A DNA stretch of 40,312 bases from contig JAPJNB010000170.1 of NCBI GenBank assembly GCA_026461385.1, forward strand, positions 1-40,312. Direction: 5' to 3'. The notes below the pieces were generated by a model. It saw only the letters and a list, made by a program, of their open reading frames with translations, had not been told where the DNA came from and searched no databases. Positions 1 to 8,500 of this stretch are shown here, one piece after another (position 1 is the stretch's first letter; the number at the start of each line of letters is the position of its first letter). This stretch comes from Akkermansiaceae bacterium. Its GTDB lineage: Bacteria > Verrucomicrobiota > Verrucomicrobiia > Verrucomicrobiales > Akkermansiaceae. The position numbers and the translations under genes were made by a program.

Positions 1-744
1 GATTCGCTCGGTGGCAATCTTCTTGGCTCGGTCGTGCAAGCCCTCGATGAATGCACAAGCTGTCAGGAATCGTCCGAGCTTTTCCGGGTCGGCGAGCACA
101 ACGTCGAAATCAAAGCCGGGTTCCGTGACTGTCAGTGTTTCGCTGACCATCGCGAGCCGTGCCGGACAGGTATCCGCCTTTGCGCACCAGCCGCAATATT
201 CACAGGGGTTGGGCTTCTTTGCCGGATCGTTGAACGATTTGACGACCTGATCGACGATGTCGTGCGCCTCCTCGTAAGTGAACTTGATCGACTCGATTTC
301 CCGCTGGTCGCAGAACAACAAGTGCGCAGTCCACTCGCCGGCAAAGTGCGCGCCCATCAATCCGAGGGCGTAGGCTGCCATTTGCTCGCGGTAGTTTCGG
401 CGCGCCCCGGTCTTCAGGTCGAAGTGGGTGAGTCTGCTTGGGACGATGGCATCCGCCGTGCCGGTGAGATTGAGCATCCTCACCCGGCAGTCGTCCTCCC
501 GGGCAACCACTCGCTCGCGGCCGGAGATTGCCCGGACCATCGAGACTGACCACCCAACAGCGGCGATCTCGTCGGCCGTCAGCTTATTGGCTAGGACGAA
601 GCGTTCTTCGAGACCGAGCAGCTCGGCGCGGAATGCGGTGTCTAGCAGGGTGCCGCGCTCGGCGGCAGGGCCAGCCACGGGATTGCTCTCGTAGCACGGA
701 CACACCGCCAGCTTCGGCAGGTTAGAAGGGCGGAGTGCGCTCAT
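1..744 (-). CDS. PD-(D/E)XK nuclease with Fe-S cysteines (Cas4/RecB-like), 3' end cut by window edge
   Basis: About 248 codons are present and the gene runs off the left edge. The start is the ATG at 744-742, which overlaps the stop of the upstream ATPase gene in an ATGA, so the two are translationally coupled. Residue D98 lies in a GTADA motif, and D109 and K111 lie in FDLKTG; these match the catalytic D and D-x-K of the Cas4/RecB nuclease fold. Q121 and Y125 match the QxxxY helix that follows. A cysteine cluster (C181, C184, C187, C193), with C15 or C17 near the N-terminus, fits the 4Fe-4S arrangement of Cas4-like and AddB-like nucleases. Such a nuclease beside a RecA-like ATPase is typical of phage or integrative-element recombination modules. 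The fold assignment is fairly secure; the exact family is not. Confidence 0.72.
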   Translation of the reverse strand, partial: MSALRPSNLPKLAVCPCYESNPVAGPAAERGTLLDTAFRAELLGLEERFVLANKLTADEIAAVGWSVSMVRAISGRERVVAREDDCRVRMLNLTGTADAIVPSRLTHFDLKTGARRNYREQMAAYALGLMGAHFAGEWTAHLLFCDQREIESIKFTYEEAHDIVDQVVKSFNDPAKKPNPCEYCGWCAKADTCPARLAMVSETLTVTEPGFDFDVVLADPEKLGRFLTACAFIEGLHDRAKKIATERI

Positions 745-1748
745 ACCGTTCCCTCCGGGCTGTTGGCTGCGGCCCATTCTTTGACGGTGGCGACGAATCG
801 ATCGGGATCCGCAAGCATCCGGGCGGCATAGGCAGGATCCAGATTGTCGATGGACTCCAGCGGACCTTCCTCGGTGTAGGAAAGCTGGCCACGGGCGACC
901 AAGAAATCGACCACGTTGGCCATGTCCGCTTTCTGCTGGAACGCGGCGAAGATCCGGTCGGTGAGGGATTCGGTAGGTGCCTTTGCGATCGGTGCAGAAG
1001 ATTTCGCATCGCCGAACACCGGAGCCAACGCATCGATGGCGAACGGAAGCTTGTCTGCGAGGCCATGACGGTTCTTCGCGTCGTAGGCCGCCGTGTGGGT
1101 GGCGAAGAGCACACGCTCCTTGCCGCCGACGCCGCGCATCTTGCCATTGTCCTTCTCCGCGACCTTGGTCACGTAGTTGGCGAAGAGCACGACGTCTGCC
1201 CATTCCTTGACCAGCGGGGCGACCTGCTTGCTCAGCTTCAGCTCGAAGCGGTCGTAGCTGCCTGCCTGGTCAGGAGCTTCAAATTTCTTCACTGTGGCGT
1301 GTGCCAGGAAAACAACGTGGATGCCGCGTGCCAGCAGGGCGTCTAGCGAGTTCAGGAAGCGGGCGAACTCCTCGGTGAGAAGCACCCAGCCTTTGCCGTA
1401 GCCAAAATCCTCGATGGAGTCCTTGTTCGACTTCCGGCACAGGTGCTCGGCCAGCCGCTTCTCCAGCCAGTCGGCGGTGTCGATCACCAGCGTCTTGAAA
1501 GGGTGATCCGCCTTGGCGAGCTGGGTGACGGTGGCGGTGATTTCCTCCCAAGTCGCGGCTGCATCGAGGCGGGCGACGTCGAGGTGGTGAGTGCCGCCCT
1601 CCGTATCGAGGAAGACGGGGTCGGGTGTCTGGCCGGCGAGCGTCGATTTTCCGACGCCTTCCGGTCCATAGATGACGACCTTCTGAGGTCGGGTGATTTT
1701 GCCCCGGCGGATGGCCAGGGGATTGGTTGATTTGGTATTGGTTTGCAT
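741..1748 (-). CDS. AAA/RecA-like ATP-binding protein, phage Sak4 type
   Basis: This is a protein of about 335 residues with a Walker A motif GPEGVGKS near residue 30. A Walker B-like strand (TLVIDTAD) and a sensor-type strand (HVVFLAHA) follow. The layout matches the phage-encoded AAA_24/Sak4 nucleotide-binding proteins, which act as single-strand annealing or RecA-like recombination factors. A TTG at 1772 would add eight residues, but the ATG at 1748 is preferred because the first conserved residues start soon after it. Its stop overlaps the ATG of the nuclease by 4 bp, so they form one operon. It is transcribed divergently from the XRE regulator across a region with TGTGAA palindromes. Sak4-like function is inferred from motifs and neighbours; a generic AAA ATPase is the fallback. 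Confidence 0.75.
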   Translation of the reverse strand: MQTNTKSTNPLAIRRGKITRPQKVVIYGPEGVGKSTLAGQTPDPVFLDTEGGTHHLDVARLDAAATWEEITATVTQLAKADHPFKTLVIDTADWLEKRLAEHLCRKSNKDSIEDFGYGKGWVLLTEEFARFLNSLDALLARGIHVVFLAHATVKKFEAPDQAGSYDRFELKLSKQVAPLVKEWADVVLFANYVTKVAEKDNGKMRGVGGKERVLFATHTAAYDAKNRHGLADKLPFAIDALAPVFGDAKSSAPIAKAPTESLTDRIFAAFQQKADMANVVDFLVARGQLSYTEEGPLESIDNLDPAYAARMLADPDRFVATVKEWAAANSPEGTV

Positions 1749-1796
1749 CTGGCGAATGCGGCGGGGTGTCAATTGACCGCCGTCGCTTCGCTTCTG

Positions 1797-1810
1797 TGTG
1801 AACGTTCACA
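1797..1810. promoter_or_regulatory. Perfect 14-bp operator-like palindrome
   Basis: The sequence TGTGAACGTTCACA is fully self-complementary. It lies about 50 bp upstream of the ATPase start, in the divergent region shared with the XRE gene, and is the natural place for a dimeric HTH repressor to bind. Binding by the neighbouring XRE protein is inference. Confidence 0.6.
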
Positions 1811-1823
1811 ACGAGACCGGATT

Positions 1824-1835
1824 TTTTCACACATG
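1824..1835. repeat. 12-bp direct repeat copy with TGTGAA half-site
   Basis: TTTTCACACATG occurs here and again at 1912-1923. Its complement carries the TGTGTGAAAA half-site shared with the palindromes on either side, so it may be a weaker single-arm operator. Confidence 0.5.
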
Positions 1836-1903
1836 GCCACAGGCATTCCAAATAACCATTGATTACCAATGGCTTAGTTATCCTTTGGGGGTGGCTCGGG
1901 GTG

Positions 1904-1920
1904 GTGTGAAATTTTCACAC
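1904..1920. promoter_or_regulatory. Perfect 17-bp operator-like palindrome
   Basis: GTGTGAAA and TTTCACAC flank one central T, giving an interrupted palindrome with perfect 8-bp arms. The ten bases GTGTGAAATT recur at 1935-1944, exactly 31 bp downstream, about three helical turns, which puts both sites on the same DNA face. These sites lie about 100 bp upstream of the XRE gene. Confidence 0.62.
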
Positions 1921-1934
1921 ATGCCAATTTCGAG

Positions 1935-1944
1935 GTGTGAAATT
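1935..1944. promoter_or_regulatory. Operator half-site repeat
   Basis: GTGTGAAATT is a direct copy of 1904-1913. It is the fourth TGTGAA-type site between 1797 and 1944 and the closest to the XRE regulator, so it is a candidate for autoregulation. Confidence 0.5.
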
Positions 1945-2025
1945 CCGATTACCCCGGCGAAAAAAATGTTATTTCTAGTCATTATTCGAGTTGACGCACC
2001 CGGTTGAGTTAGCAAGTCTGCTTAC

Positions 2026-2391
2026 ATGCTTCAAAAATCGCTTGGTGAACGTCTGGCAGAGCTTCGTCATGGGGCGGGTCTGTCGTTGCGTGAACTGGGC
2101 GAAAAGGTCGGTGCATCCGCCCCTCACGTCCGCGATGTGGAGATCGGAAACCGCCAACCGTCCGAAGCTCTGGTCGAGAAAATGGCCGCCGCACTGGAGA
2201 CCGATCTCGACGACCTGCTCAAGTATTCCACCCGTCCGCCGTCGAGGCAGATGGAGGAACTCATCGAGCAAGACACCCACTACAGCCTCGCCTTCCGCAA
2301 ATTCGTCGATGCGGTGCGAGAGAAGAACATCCCGCCGTCGGAGATTCTCGATCTCTCGGAGAACCTGCCGAACAAAAAAGAAGAACCATGA
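2026..2391 (+). CDS. XRE-family HTH transcriptional regulator
   Basis: This protein has 121 residues with a classic Cro/CI helix-turn-helix at about residues 6-60 (GERLAELRHGAGLSLRELG, then SAPHVRDVEIGNRQPS). The C-terminal half is polar and helical and has no other recognised domain. The next gene, an ImmA/IrrE-type protease, overlaps its stop (ATGA). This is the known arrangement of ICE and prophage repressors (ImmR) with an anti-repressor protease (ImmA), where the protease cleaves the repressor after DNA damage. The TGTGAA palindromes just upstream are its likely operators, and the divergent recombination genes its likely targets. The XRE assignment is firm; the regulatory circuit is inference. 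There is no clear Shine-Dalgarno ahead of the start. Confidence 0.88.
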   Translation: MLQKSLGERLAELRHGAGLSLRELGEKVGASAPHVRDVEIGNRQPSEALVEKMAAALETDLDDLLKYSTRPPSRQMEELIEQDTHYSLAFRKFVDAVREKNIPPSEILDLSENLPNKKEEP

Positions 2392-3101
2392 GCAGCGTTA
2401 GGAATGCGGCCGGCCCATTTTGTCGGCGACTTTATCTCCACGAAAACCGCATCGAGGACGTCTGCCGCACGGCACTGTCTGCGGTGGATCTCATGCCTTC
2501 ATCGCCGGGCCCCATTCGGATCGAACGCTTCATCTTCCTGCATTTCGGCATCGAGGAGGAATTCGAGTCCCTGCCCGAGCAAATCATGGGCTGCGCGAAG
2601 TTCACGCGGCAGGGACTCAAGCGCATCATCATCAACCGGCAACTTGCCGAGCAGGATGACATGGTGAGTAAGTTCCGCGTTCGCTCGACCTTGGCGCACG
2701 AGGCCGGCCACGGGCTTTTTCACACCGATCTTTTTGTTGAGAAACTCAACGTTGAATCCGCCGGGCAGTTGTTCGGCGAGGAAGCAGGCATATTCGATAG
2801 TGTAACCAAGGACGGTTTCCTGTGCCGCGCCGAGGGAGGAATGCAAAGCGTGCCCAAGTTCGAATGGTGGGAATACCAGGCGAATCTTGCGATGGCGGCG
2901 CTGTTGCTTCCAAAGCACCTCCTGATTGAAGCTGCCCGCGCCGAACTGCCGCGTGTGCTGTCCGGTCCCGGATCATCCGAGGATCGAGTGGCAGAAGCAG
3001 AGCGTCAACTTTCCACGCTTTTCACCGTCAGTCGCAGGATGGTTTCTATCCGGCTCGGCCAATGGTGGACTGAACAATCAAACCAACCCTCGCTTTTCTA
3101 A
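2388..3101 (+). CDS. ImmA/IrrE-family zinc metallopeptidase
   Basis: This protein has 237 residues. The zinc motif is H104-E105-x-x-H108 (LAHEAGH). A second signature, WEYQANLAMAALLLP around E162, supplies the family's usual downstream acidic ligand and helix. The ATG overlaps the stop of the XRE gene, so the pair is translationally coupled. In known systems (ImmA of ICEBs1, IrrE of Deinococcus) such enzymes cleave a partner XRE repressor and derepress genes after stress or DNA damage. Here the probable substrate is the upstream regulator. The N-terminal 50 residues are not recognised and could be a sensor part. Confidence 0.85.
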   Translation: MSSVRNAAGPFCRRLYLHENRIEDVCRTALSAVDLMPSSPGPIRIERFIFLHFGIEEEFESLPEQIMGCAKFTRQGLKRIIINRQLAEQDDMVSKFRVRSTLAHEAGHGLFHTDLFVEKLNVESAGQLFGEEAGIFDSVTKDGFLCRAEGGMQSVPKFEWWEYQANLAMAALLLPKHLLIEAARAELPRVLSGPGSSEDRVAEAERQLSTLFTVSRRMVSIRLGQWWTEQSNQPSLF

Positions 3102-3118
3102 CTCCCCTACGGTGAACC

Positions 3119-4276
3119 ATGAGCAATCCCGCATTCAGACGATTCGGCAATCCCGGCTTCCTCCGGAAAATCAAGTCCAAGAACCTCATGAGTCTCTTGC
3201 GTAAGTTCGCCGCATTCTTTGAATCCAAGGGAATCAACCTCAGTGCAGACGATCTTAGCGAAGCACAGTTAGATCAACTGTCAGCAATCATCGTCTCGCC
3301 ACCGTCCTCATGCCCCGGAGAGTTTCTAGCGGCGGTGGACCTGCTGGAAATGCTTACATCGGGACCCGGTATAGACGAGCTTCGCGTTGTGGTGCCAGAG
3401 CTGGTCCAAAAAGTTCATGAGAAGGGCGACACAAATGGAGACATCGTGCTCAAGGTCTGGTTCCTTGATTCGAAAGCAATCCAGCGCATTTACACCAAAT
3501 TCAGCCTGAAACGAAATCGAACGATGAAGTCGTTCCGTTCAGCCGAAGGGCAGAAACCCGTTGAACTGACGCGCGATGTCTGCCAGGCAATCGCCAAGGA
3601 GCTTGAATTCGGCTGCTCGGACCTTTTCGATCTGCCGATCTGTGACGTGATGGCCTTTCCCGAGGCTGCCGGCTACGCCCTGCTCATACGTCACGGCGAA
3701 AGAGTGAAGAGAGTCGAGGTTTTCGACGACGATCATCGCCGTGACGTCAAGGCACTCCGGCCGGTAAAGCATGACGTGGGATTCTTTGATACCAAAACCG
3801 GTGAGCTGCTTGTTTCAGGTCGCAGCGATGAGGTGAAAAAAACCTACTGTCAGGTGTTTTCGAAGCACCTCTTCGGCGAGAGCGACATCCTCAGGCCATC
3901 GAAGCGCTTCACATTGGAGCCGCTTCGAACCGGCAGGGACTGCCTGATCCGCCCGGAACTCGGGACGGTTGCCACCACTCGATTGAAGAGACTGATACTC
4001 CGCAGGAAAGGGACGACCAGCGTCACGATGCATCAATCCCACGACGTGTATCACGAGCTCGAAATTCGCGGGCACGAATACATGAAGGATTTCGATTTGG
4101 TAAAAGCTTCGTTCGCGATCCATCTCGCCATGGAGCGTCGGGTGCTAGCCCTCATGATCTCCCCCGAGGATGATACGATCCAAGGCGACATCCATGACCC
4201 AAACGTCCGCCGATGGATGGACATCTGCAAATTTAACCGCCATACCGAGCATGATCCAATTCCTTCAATGTCTTGA
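3119..4276 (+). CDS. Unknown protein, first of an overlapping pair in the defence region
   Basis: This 385-residue protein has no recognised domain, signal peptide or membrane segment. A GGTGA ribosome site lies about 5 bases before the ATG. Basic stretches (for example around residues 130-140 and 290-300) suggest possible nucleic-acid contact. The middle segment around residues 215-260 (reading VGFFDTKTGELLVSGRS, then KHLFGES) looks like a compact conserved core, but I cannot name it. The gene starts 17 bp after the ImmA/IrrE gene, and its 3' end overlaps the next gene by 26 bp, so it belongs with the regulatory operon upstream. It could be an accessory sensor or effector of the defence locus. 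No function should be assumed. Confidence 0.75.
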   Translation: MSNPAFRRFGNPGFLRKIKSKNLMSLLRKFAAFFESKGINLSADDLSEAQLDQLSAIIVSPPSSCPGEFLAAVDLLEMLTSGPGIDELRVVVPELVQKVHEKGDTNGDIVLKVWFLDSKAIQRIYTKFSLKRNRTMKSFRSAEGQKPVELTRDVCQAIAKELEFGCSDLFDLPICDVMAFPEAAGYALLIRHGERVKRVEVFDDDHRRDVKALRPVKHDVGFFDTKTGELLVSGRSDEVKKTYCQVFSKHLFGESDILRPSKRFTLEPLRTGRDCLIRPELGTVATTRLKRLILRRKGTTSVTMHQSHDVYHELEIRGHEYMKDFDLVKASFAIHLAMERRVLALMISPEDDTIQGDIHDPNVRRWMDICKFNRHTEHDPIPSMS

Positions 4277-5363
4277 CCGCCTCGGCCGGCTCGGGGCGGT
4301 CCGGGCATCATGGCAGAAGGAACTTGGCGATGAGTTTGCCGAGTGCCAGGCGCTTTTGCGTGCATCGGACGTGGCTTTTTCCATCGAAGATCCGGATTGG
4401 CCGGGGCAAATCCTCGAACTGGAGGAGCAAGAGAACGGCGGCTTTATGGGATTCAGTCAGGAAATTCCCTCCCATAGGCCGCCGTTCACGTTCAAGCGTG
4501 AAGACTGCGTTCGACTCGTGCCCAATCTGAAGGGAATCGCCGAGTGTCTTGGCAGAAAATTAGGGTTCACGCCTGCGGAGCACCCGCAATGGAGCCAAAG
4601 TGGCGTTCATGAGATCGGATCATTCGACATCCGTGATGGCGAACCAATGCCCGTTCATTTGTTTGTTCCTAACTTCAATTCCCGTGAAGAATCGATCAAA
4701 TCGGCGATCCGCGATATTGAGTCATCAATTCTGCTCCTGCCGACTCGCGGCGGATTCACCCAGTACGTGAGCACACTCGCCGCCAAGTGTGATGTGCGCA
4801 TCATCGTTCTAAGCTCTGCCAAAGGACTAGACAAACTGTCCATTGCCCCCGCCCGTAAAAAAGTCCGGGGAACGGAAAAGAAAGCCGTGCCGCCGATGTT
4901 CACGCCGAAGGCTGGCTGGAGTTGGACAAACGTCATGCTGTCCATTGAACTCGAAGGCCTGCGCTGCCGGATTCACGGGGAAGAACGCACCCGACCATGG
5001 GCAGATATGAACATTAGACTGCGGAACGGCAGACACCCAACCCGCTTACTCCAGATCCTCGGCGACCTTGGAAAGGGCAACCGACTGACCCAACGGCGCG
5101 GCGACACAAACGACCGCAAGGCGATTTCCGATGTCCGCATTTTTCTGAAGACCCACGTAATGCTCTTAAATGAGGATCCATTCCACGAGTTCGAAGACGG
5201 ATGGGGGACCAGATTCACCGTCAATGACCAGATCGGACGCCGTCAGGTGAGGACCATCGAAGATGACGAAATCGCCGACAGGCCCGATGAAAACTCGCCA
5301 TTCACCTATCAGGACGATATTGATCCGGTGGAAATGGCCGGATTTTCAATCCGCCAAATATAA
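4251..5363 (+). CDS. Unknown protein, second of the overlapping pair
   Basis: This is a 370-residue protein if translation begins at the ATG at 4251, which gives a 26-bp overlap with the preceding gene. An ATG at 4170 is in frame but would deepen the overlap and adds unconserved-looking sequence. No domain is recognised. The central part has alternating hydrophobic strands and helices (ILLLPTRGGF, then VRIIVLSSAKGL) like an alpha/beta fold. The end is acidic (TIEDDEIADRPDE). Overlap with its partner suggests that the two products are made together and may form a complex. A 140-bp gap separates it from the DUF499 ATPase gene, so the defence operon may have its own promoter. Confidence 0.75.
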   Translation: MIQFLQCLDRLGRLGAVRASWQKELGDEFAECQALLRASDVAFSIEDPDWPGQILELEEQENGGFMGFSQEIPSHRPPFTFKREDCVRLVPNLKGIAECLGRKLGFTPAEHPQWSQSGVHEIGSFDIRDGEPMPVHLFVPNFNSREESIKSAIRDIESSILLLPTRGGFTQYVSTLAAKCDVRIIVLSSAKGLDKLSIAPARKKVRGTEKKAVPPMFTPKAGWSWTNVMLSIELEGLRCRIHGEERTRPWADMNIRLRNGRHPTRLLQILGDLGKGNRLTQRRGDTNDRKAISDVRIFLKTHVMLLNEDPFHEFEDGWGTRFTVNDQIGRRQVRTIEDDEIADRPDENSPFTYQDDIDPVEMAGFSIRQI

Positions 5364-5503
5364 ACACCTACGGCTCCATCACTCTCAGCAACACATCTAA
5401 TTGTAATTTCCTGATAAAATACGTTAAAAAGCGCAGGTCGACCCTGCATTTGTCCCACCCCGCCTGCTAATTCTTTTCTGCTCAACCCCGAAGATTCCCG
5501 CAA
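5364..5503. other. Intergenic gap ahead of the defence operon
   Basis: The 140 bp include an A+T-rich stretch (about 5395-5430) that stands out against its surroundings and could hold a promoter; no convincing -35/-10 pair is visible. A short inverted repeat (GCAGG at 5433-5437 and CCTGC at 5443-5447, around TCGAC) could be a weak hairpin or operator. Confidence 0.35.
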
Positions 5504-8500
5504 ATGTCGCTCCAATCCCACTGCACACCCCGCCCGTCCGTTTTCGCTGCCGACAGGCGCGCCACGGTTCTCAGTCTCGACACATTTCTTAACGGCCGGG
5601 TGAACGGCGCTGAGTTCTTCGAAGAGAACTATTTCACGACGGGTATGGACACCCTAGTGGATCGTGCGTTCAGGCACTTGGCCGGAAACGGAGCTGGCTC
5701 TTCGGTATTCCTCCTCTCCCAGGCGATGGGCGGTGGAAAAACCCACAGCATGATTGCCCTCGGCCTTCTCGCCAGAGACCCGGAGCTCCGCCGCAAGGTG
5801 TTAGGTGAAAAGAATCCCGCGCCAAAGCTCGCCAAATGCCAGGTCGTCGGATTTAACGGACGTAGCACGGATGCTCCTGGCGGCATTTGGGGCTCCATTG
5901 CTGAGCAGCTTGGAAATGCCGATGATTTTCTCGCTTCCTACTGCTCGTCGGTTCTCAAAGCACCCGGTCCTGAGGCTTGGAAAAAACTACTCGGTTCTGA
6001 TCCTGTCGTAATTTTCCTCGATGAGCTGCCGCCCTATCTCGAATACGCCGTCACTGTCTCTATCGGAGACGGGAACCTTGGCACGGTGACCACCGCCGCG
6101 TTGGCGAATCTTTTCGTGGCCGTGACCGACTTGGAAAACGTCTGCCTAGTTCTCTCAGACCTTGCGGGATCGAATTACAGCGTCGGACAAGCTGGTATTG
6201 AAGCAGCCTTCAACCGCGCAGCTGGCGGCATTTCCTCCGAGGCAAAACGAAGTGCTGTCCCGATTACCCCGGTCAATCCGAACGGGGACGAGCTCTACCA
6301 CATCCTGCGGAAGCGGCTGTTTTCACAAACAGCGCCAGAGGCTGAGGTGAAACGAGTCGCCGAAGCCTATCGTGAGGCTCTACGGGAGGCTGGGAAGATG
6401 GGGCTTACCTCCACCACTCCGGAGTCGCTCTACACTCGATTCCTCGATTCCTATCCGTTCCACCCGGACCTCCGGGAGTTGGTCGGCAAGTTCAAGGAAA
6501 ACGAAGGCTTTCAACAGACGCGTGGTGTCATTCGATTGATGCAGATCGTCGTCTCAAACCTCTGGAAATCTGAAAAAGCCGCCAATATTGAAGTCATCCA
6601 CCCCTATGATCTCGACCTGAACATTGATGAGATCGCCTCCGAGATCCGGACGATCAATCCCAGCCTCAGCGAGGCCATCGCACACGACGTCGCACACGAA
6701 GGGGATGCCGAGGTTGAACAGATCGACATCGCCAACGGCAACTCCGACGCTTCCGATGCTGCCCGCCTCATTCTGGTCGCATCCCTGTCCACCACGCCCG
6801 GATCCATCCACGGCCTCCGTGAATATCAGCTCGTCGATTGCCTCCAGCGTCCTGGTCGCGATCTCTCGACGTTCAAGGGGAACGTCCTCGACAAGCTGGC
6901 GACTCGTGCTTGGTATCTTCACAATTCCGCCGACGGTCGTCTGTTCTTCAAAAACCAACAGAACCTGGCCGCCAAGCTCCGTTCGACGGCGCTTTCCCTT
7001 CACGGCGAGACAGTAGACCGCATGCTGCGGGAACACTTGGAAACCTATTTTTCTGCATCACTTCGCGATTGCTATCAAACCGTCAAGGTCCTGCCGCCTC
7101 CGGATGAAATCCAAGTAGAGCAGGATAAAACCACGCTCGTCATCGTTAGACCCGGAGGCCATGCCAACCAGTTGCCCATTTCCGCTGACTGGCAGAGTTG
7201 GTGGGATCAGCAGCAATACAAGAACCGGGTGCTTTTTCTCACCGGCTCACGCGATACCTTCCAGAAGGTTCTCGATTCCGCCCGTCAAACACGAGCCCTC
7301 GACAGCATCGAAGACGATTTGAAATCCGAGAGCACCCCGGCAGATGATCCACAGTGGCGAGCCTTGGACATCCTTCGCGACCGTGTCGGCCTCCAGTTCA
7401 CATCGGCACTCAAGGAAGCCTTCGACCAGATCGTTTATCCTTCGATCAATTCTGCTCTCCGTTCCACCGGTATCGACCTCGCGTTCGCGGGGAATTCAAG
7501 CGGAGAAGCCACCATTCGCCACACGTTGGAGAGTGCCCAGAAATTCACGACCAAGATTGACGATGACGCCTTCCGCAGCCGTGCGGAGGCTCGTCTCTTC
7601 GGCGGTGCCGATAGCAAGATCGTCCTTTGGTCCGACTTCAAGCGTGCGGCAGCCGTAAACACCAACTGGCCGCTCCACAAGACTTCGGCGCTCGATGATC
7701 TCAAGGAGGAATGCATTCGCCGTGGCCTTTGGCGGTTGGAAGGAAATCACGTCCGCCGTGGACCATTCGCTCCACCTTCCCCAGAGGTTTCCGTGCGTGA
7801 ACTCTCGGTAGAAGAGGATGGAAACGGACACACCTACCTGAAGATTGAGCCGCTTCACGCTCCCACCGTCGTTTACGAAACTGGCGACGCTGATCCCACT
7901 CCATCGTCTAGCCCCGTTCCCACACCATCACGCTTCGAGGCAACTGCTCTCCGCTATCGTTTCCTCGCATACGATCCCGATGACATCACCCGGATCAGCC
8001 CGATCAAGGATTGGACGGCCAAGGTTAGACTTAAATACCAACTCCACAACCGCGGCGATCACTATGAGGTCGAACTATTGTCTCTGCCGACGACTAATGG
8101 CATCACCATCCGTTACACGACCGACGGTTCATCGCCTACCAACTCGGGTGCCGCCACTTACGATGGGCCGATCCGCGTTCCAGATACATGCCGGGTCGTC
8201 TGCGCGATGGCGGTGTCTTCGGCTTATTCGCTCAACTCGGAAACTGTTCGCGTCCAAATTCCTCAGAAAGGTCAAGAAGATCGGGCGCTCGATCCCGCCA
8301 TCCCTGCCAAGTGGAATCAATCCACCAAACTCGATGATTCAGGCGCGGTATGGGATTTCATCGGTCGGCTCGAAAAGGCCGGCAACGTATTGGCTTTCGA
8401 CATAAGCCTTACGGCTGAGAGCACCGACGGTGCGCAAAACGTCGAATATTCCGGTGCTCTTGACGCAGGTTATGGTGCGGCAGCATTGAAGGAGGTTGCC

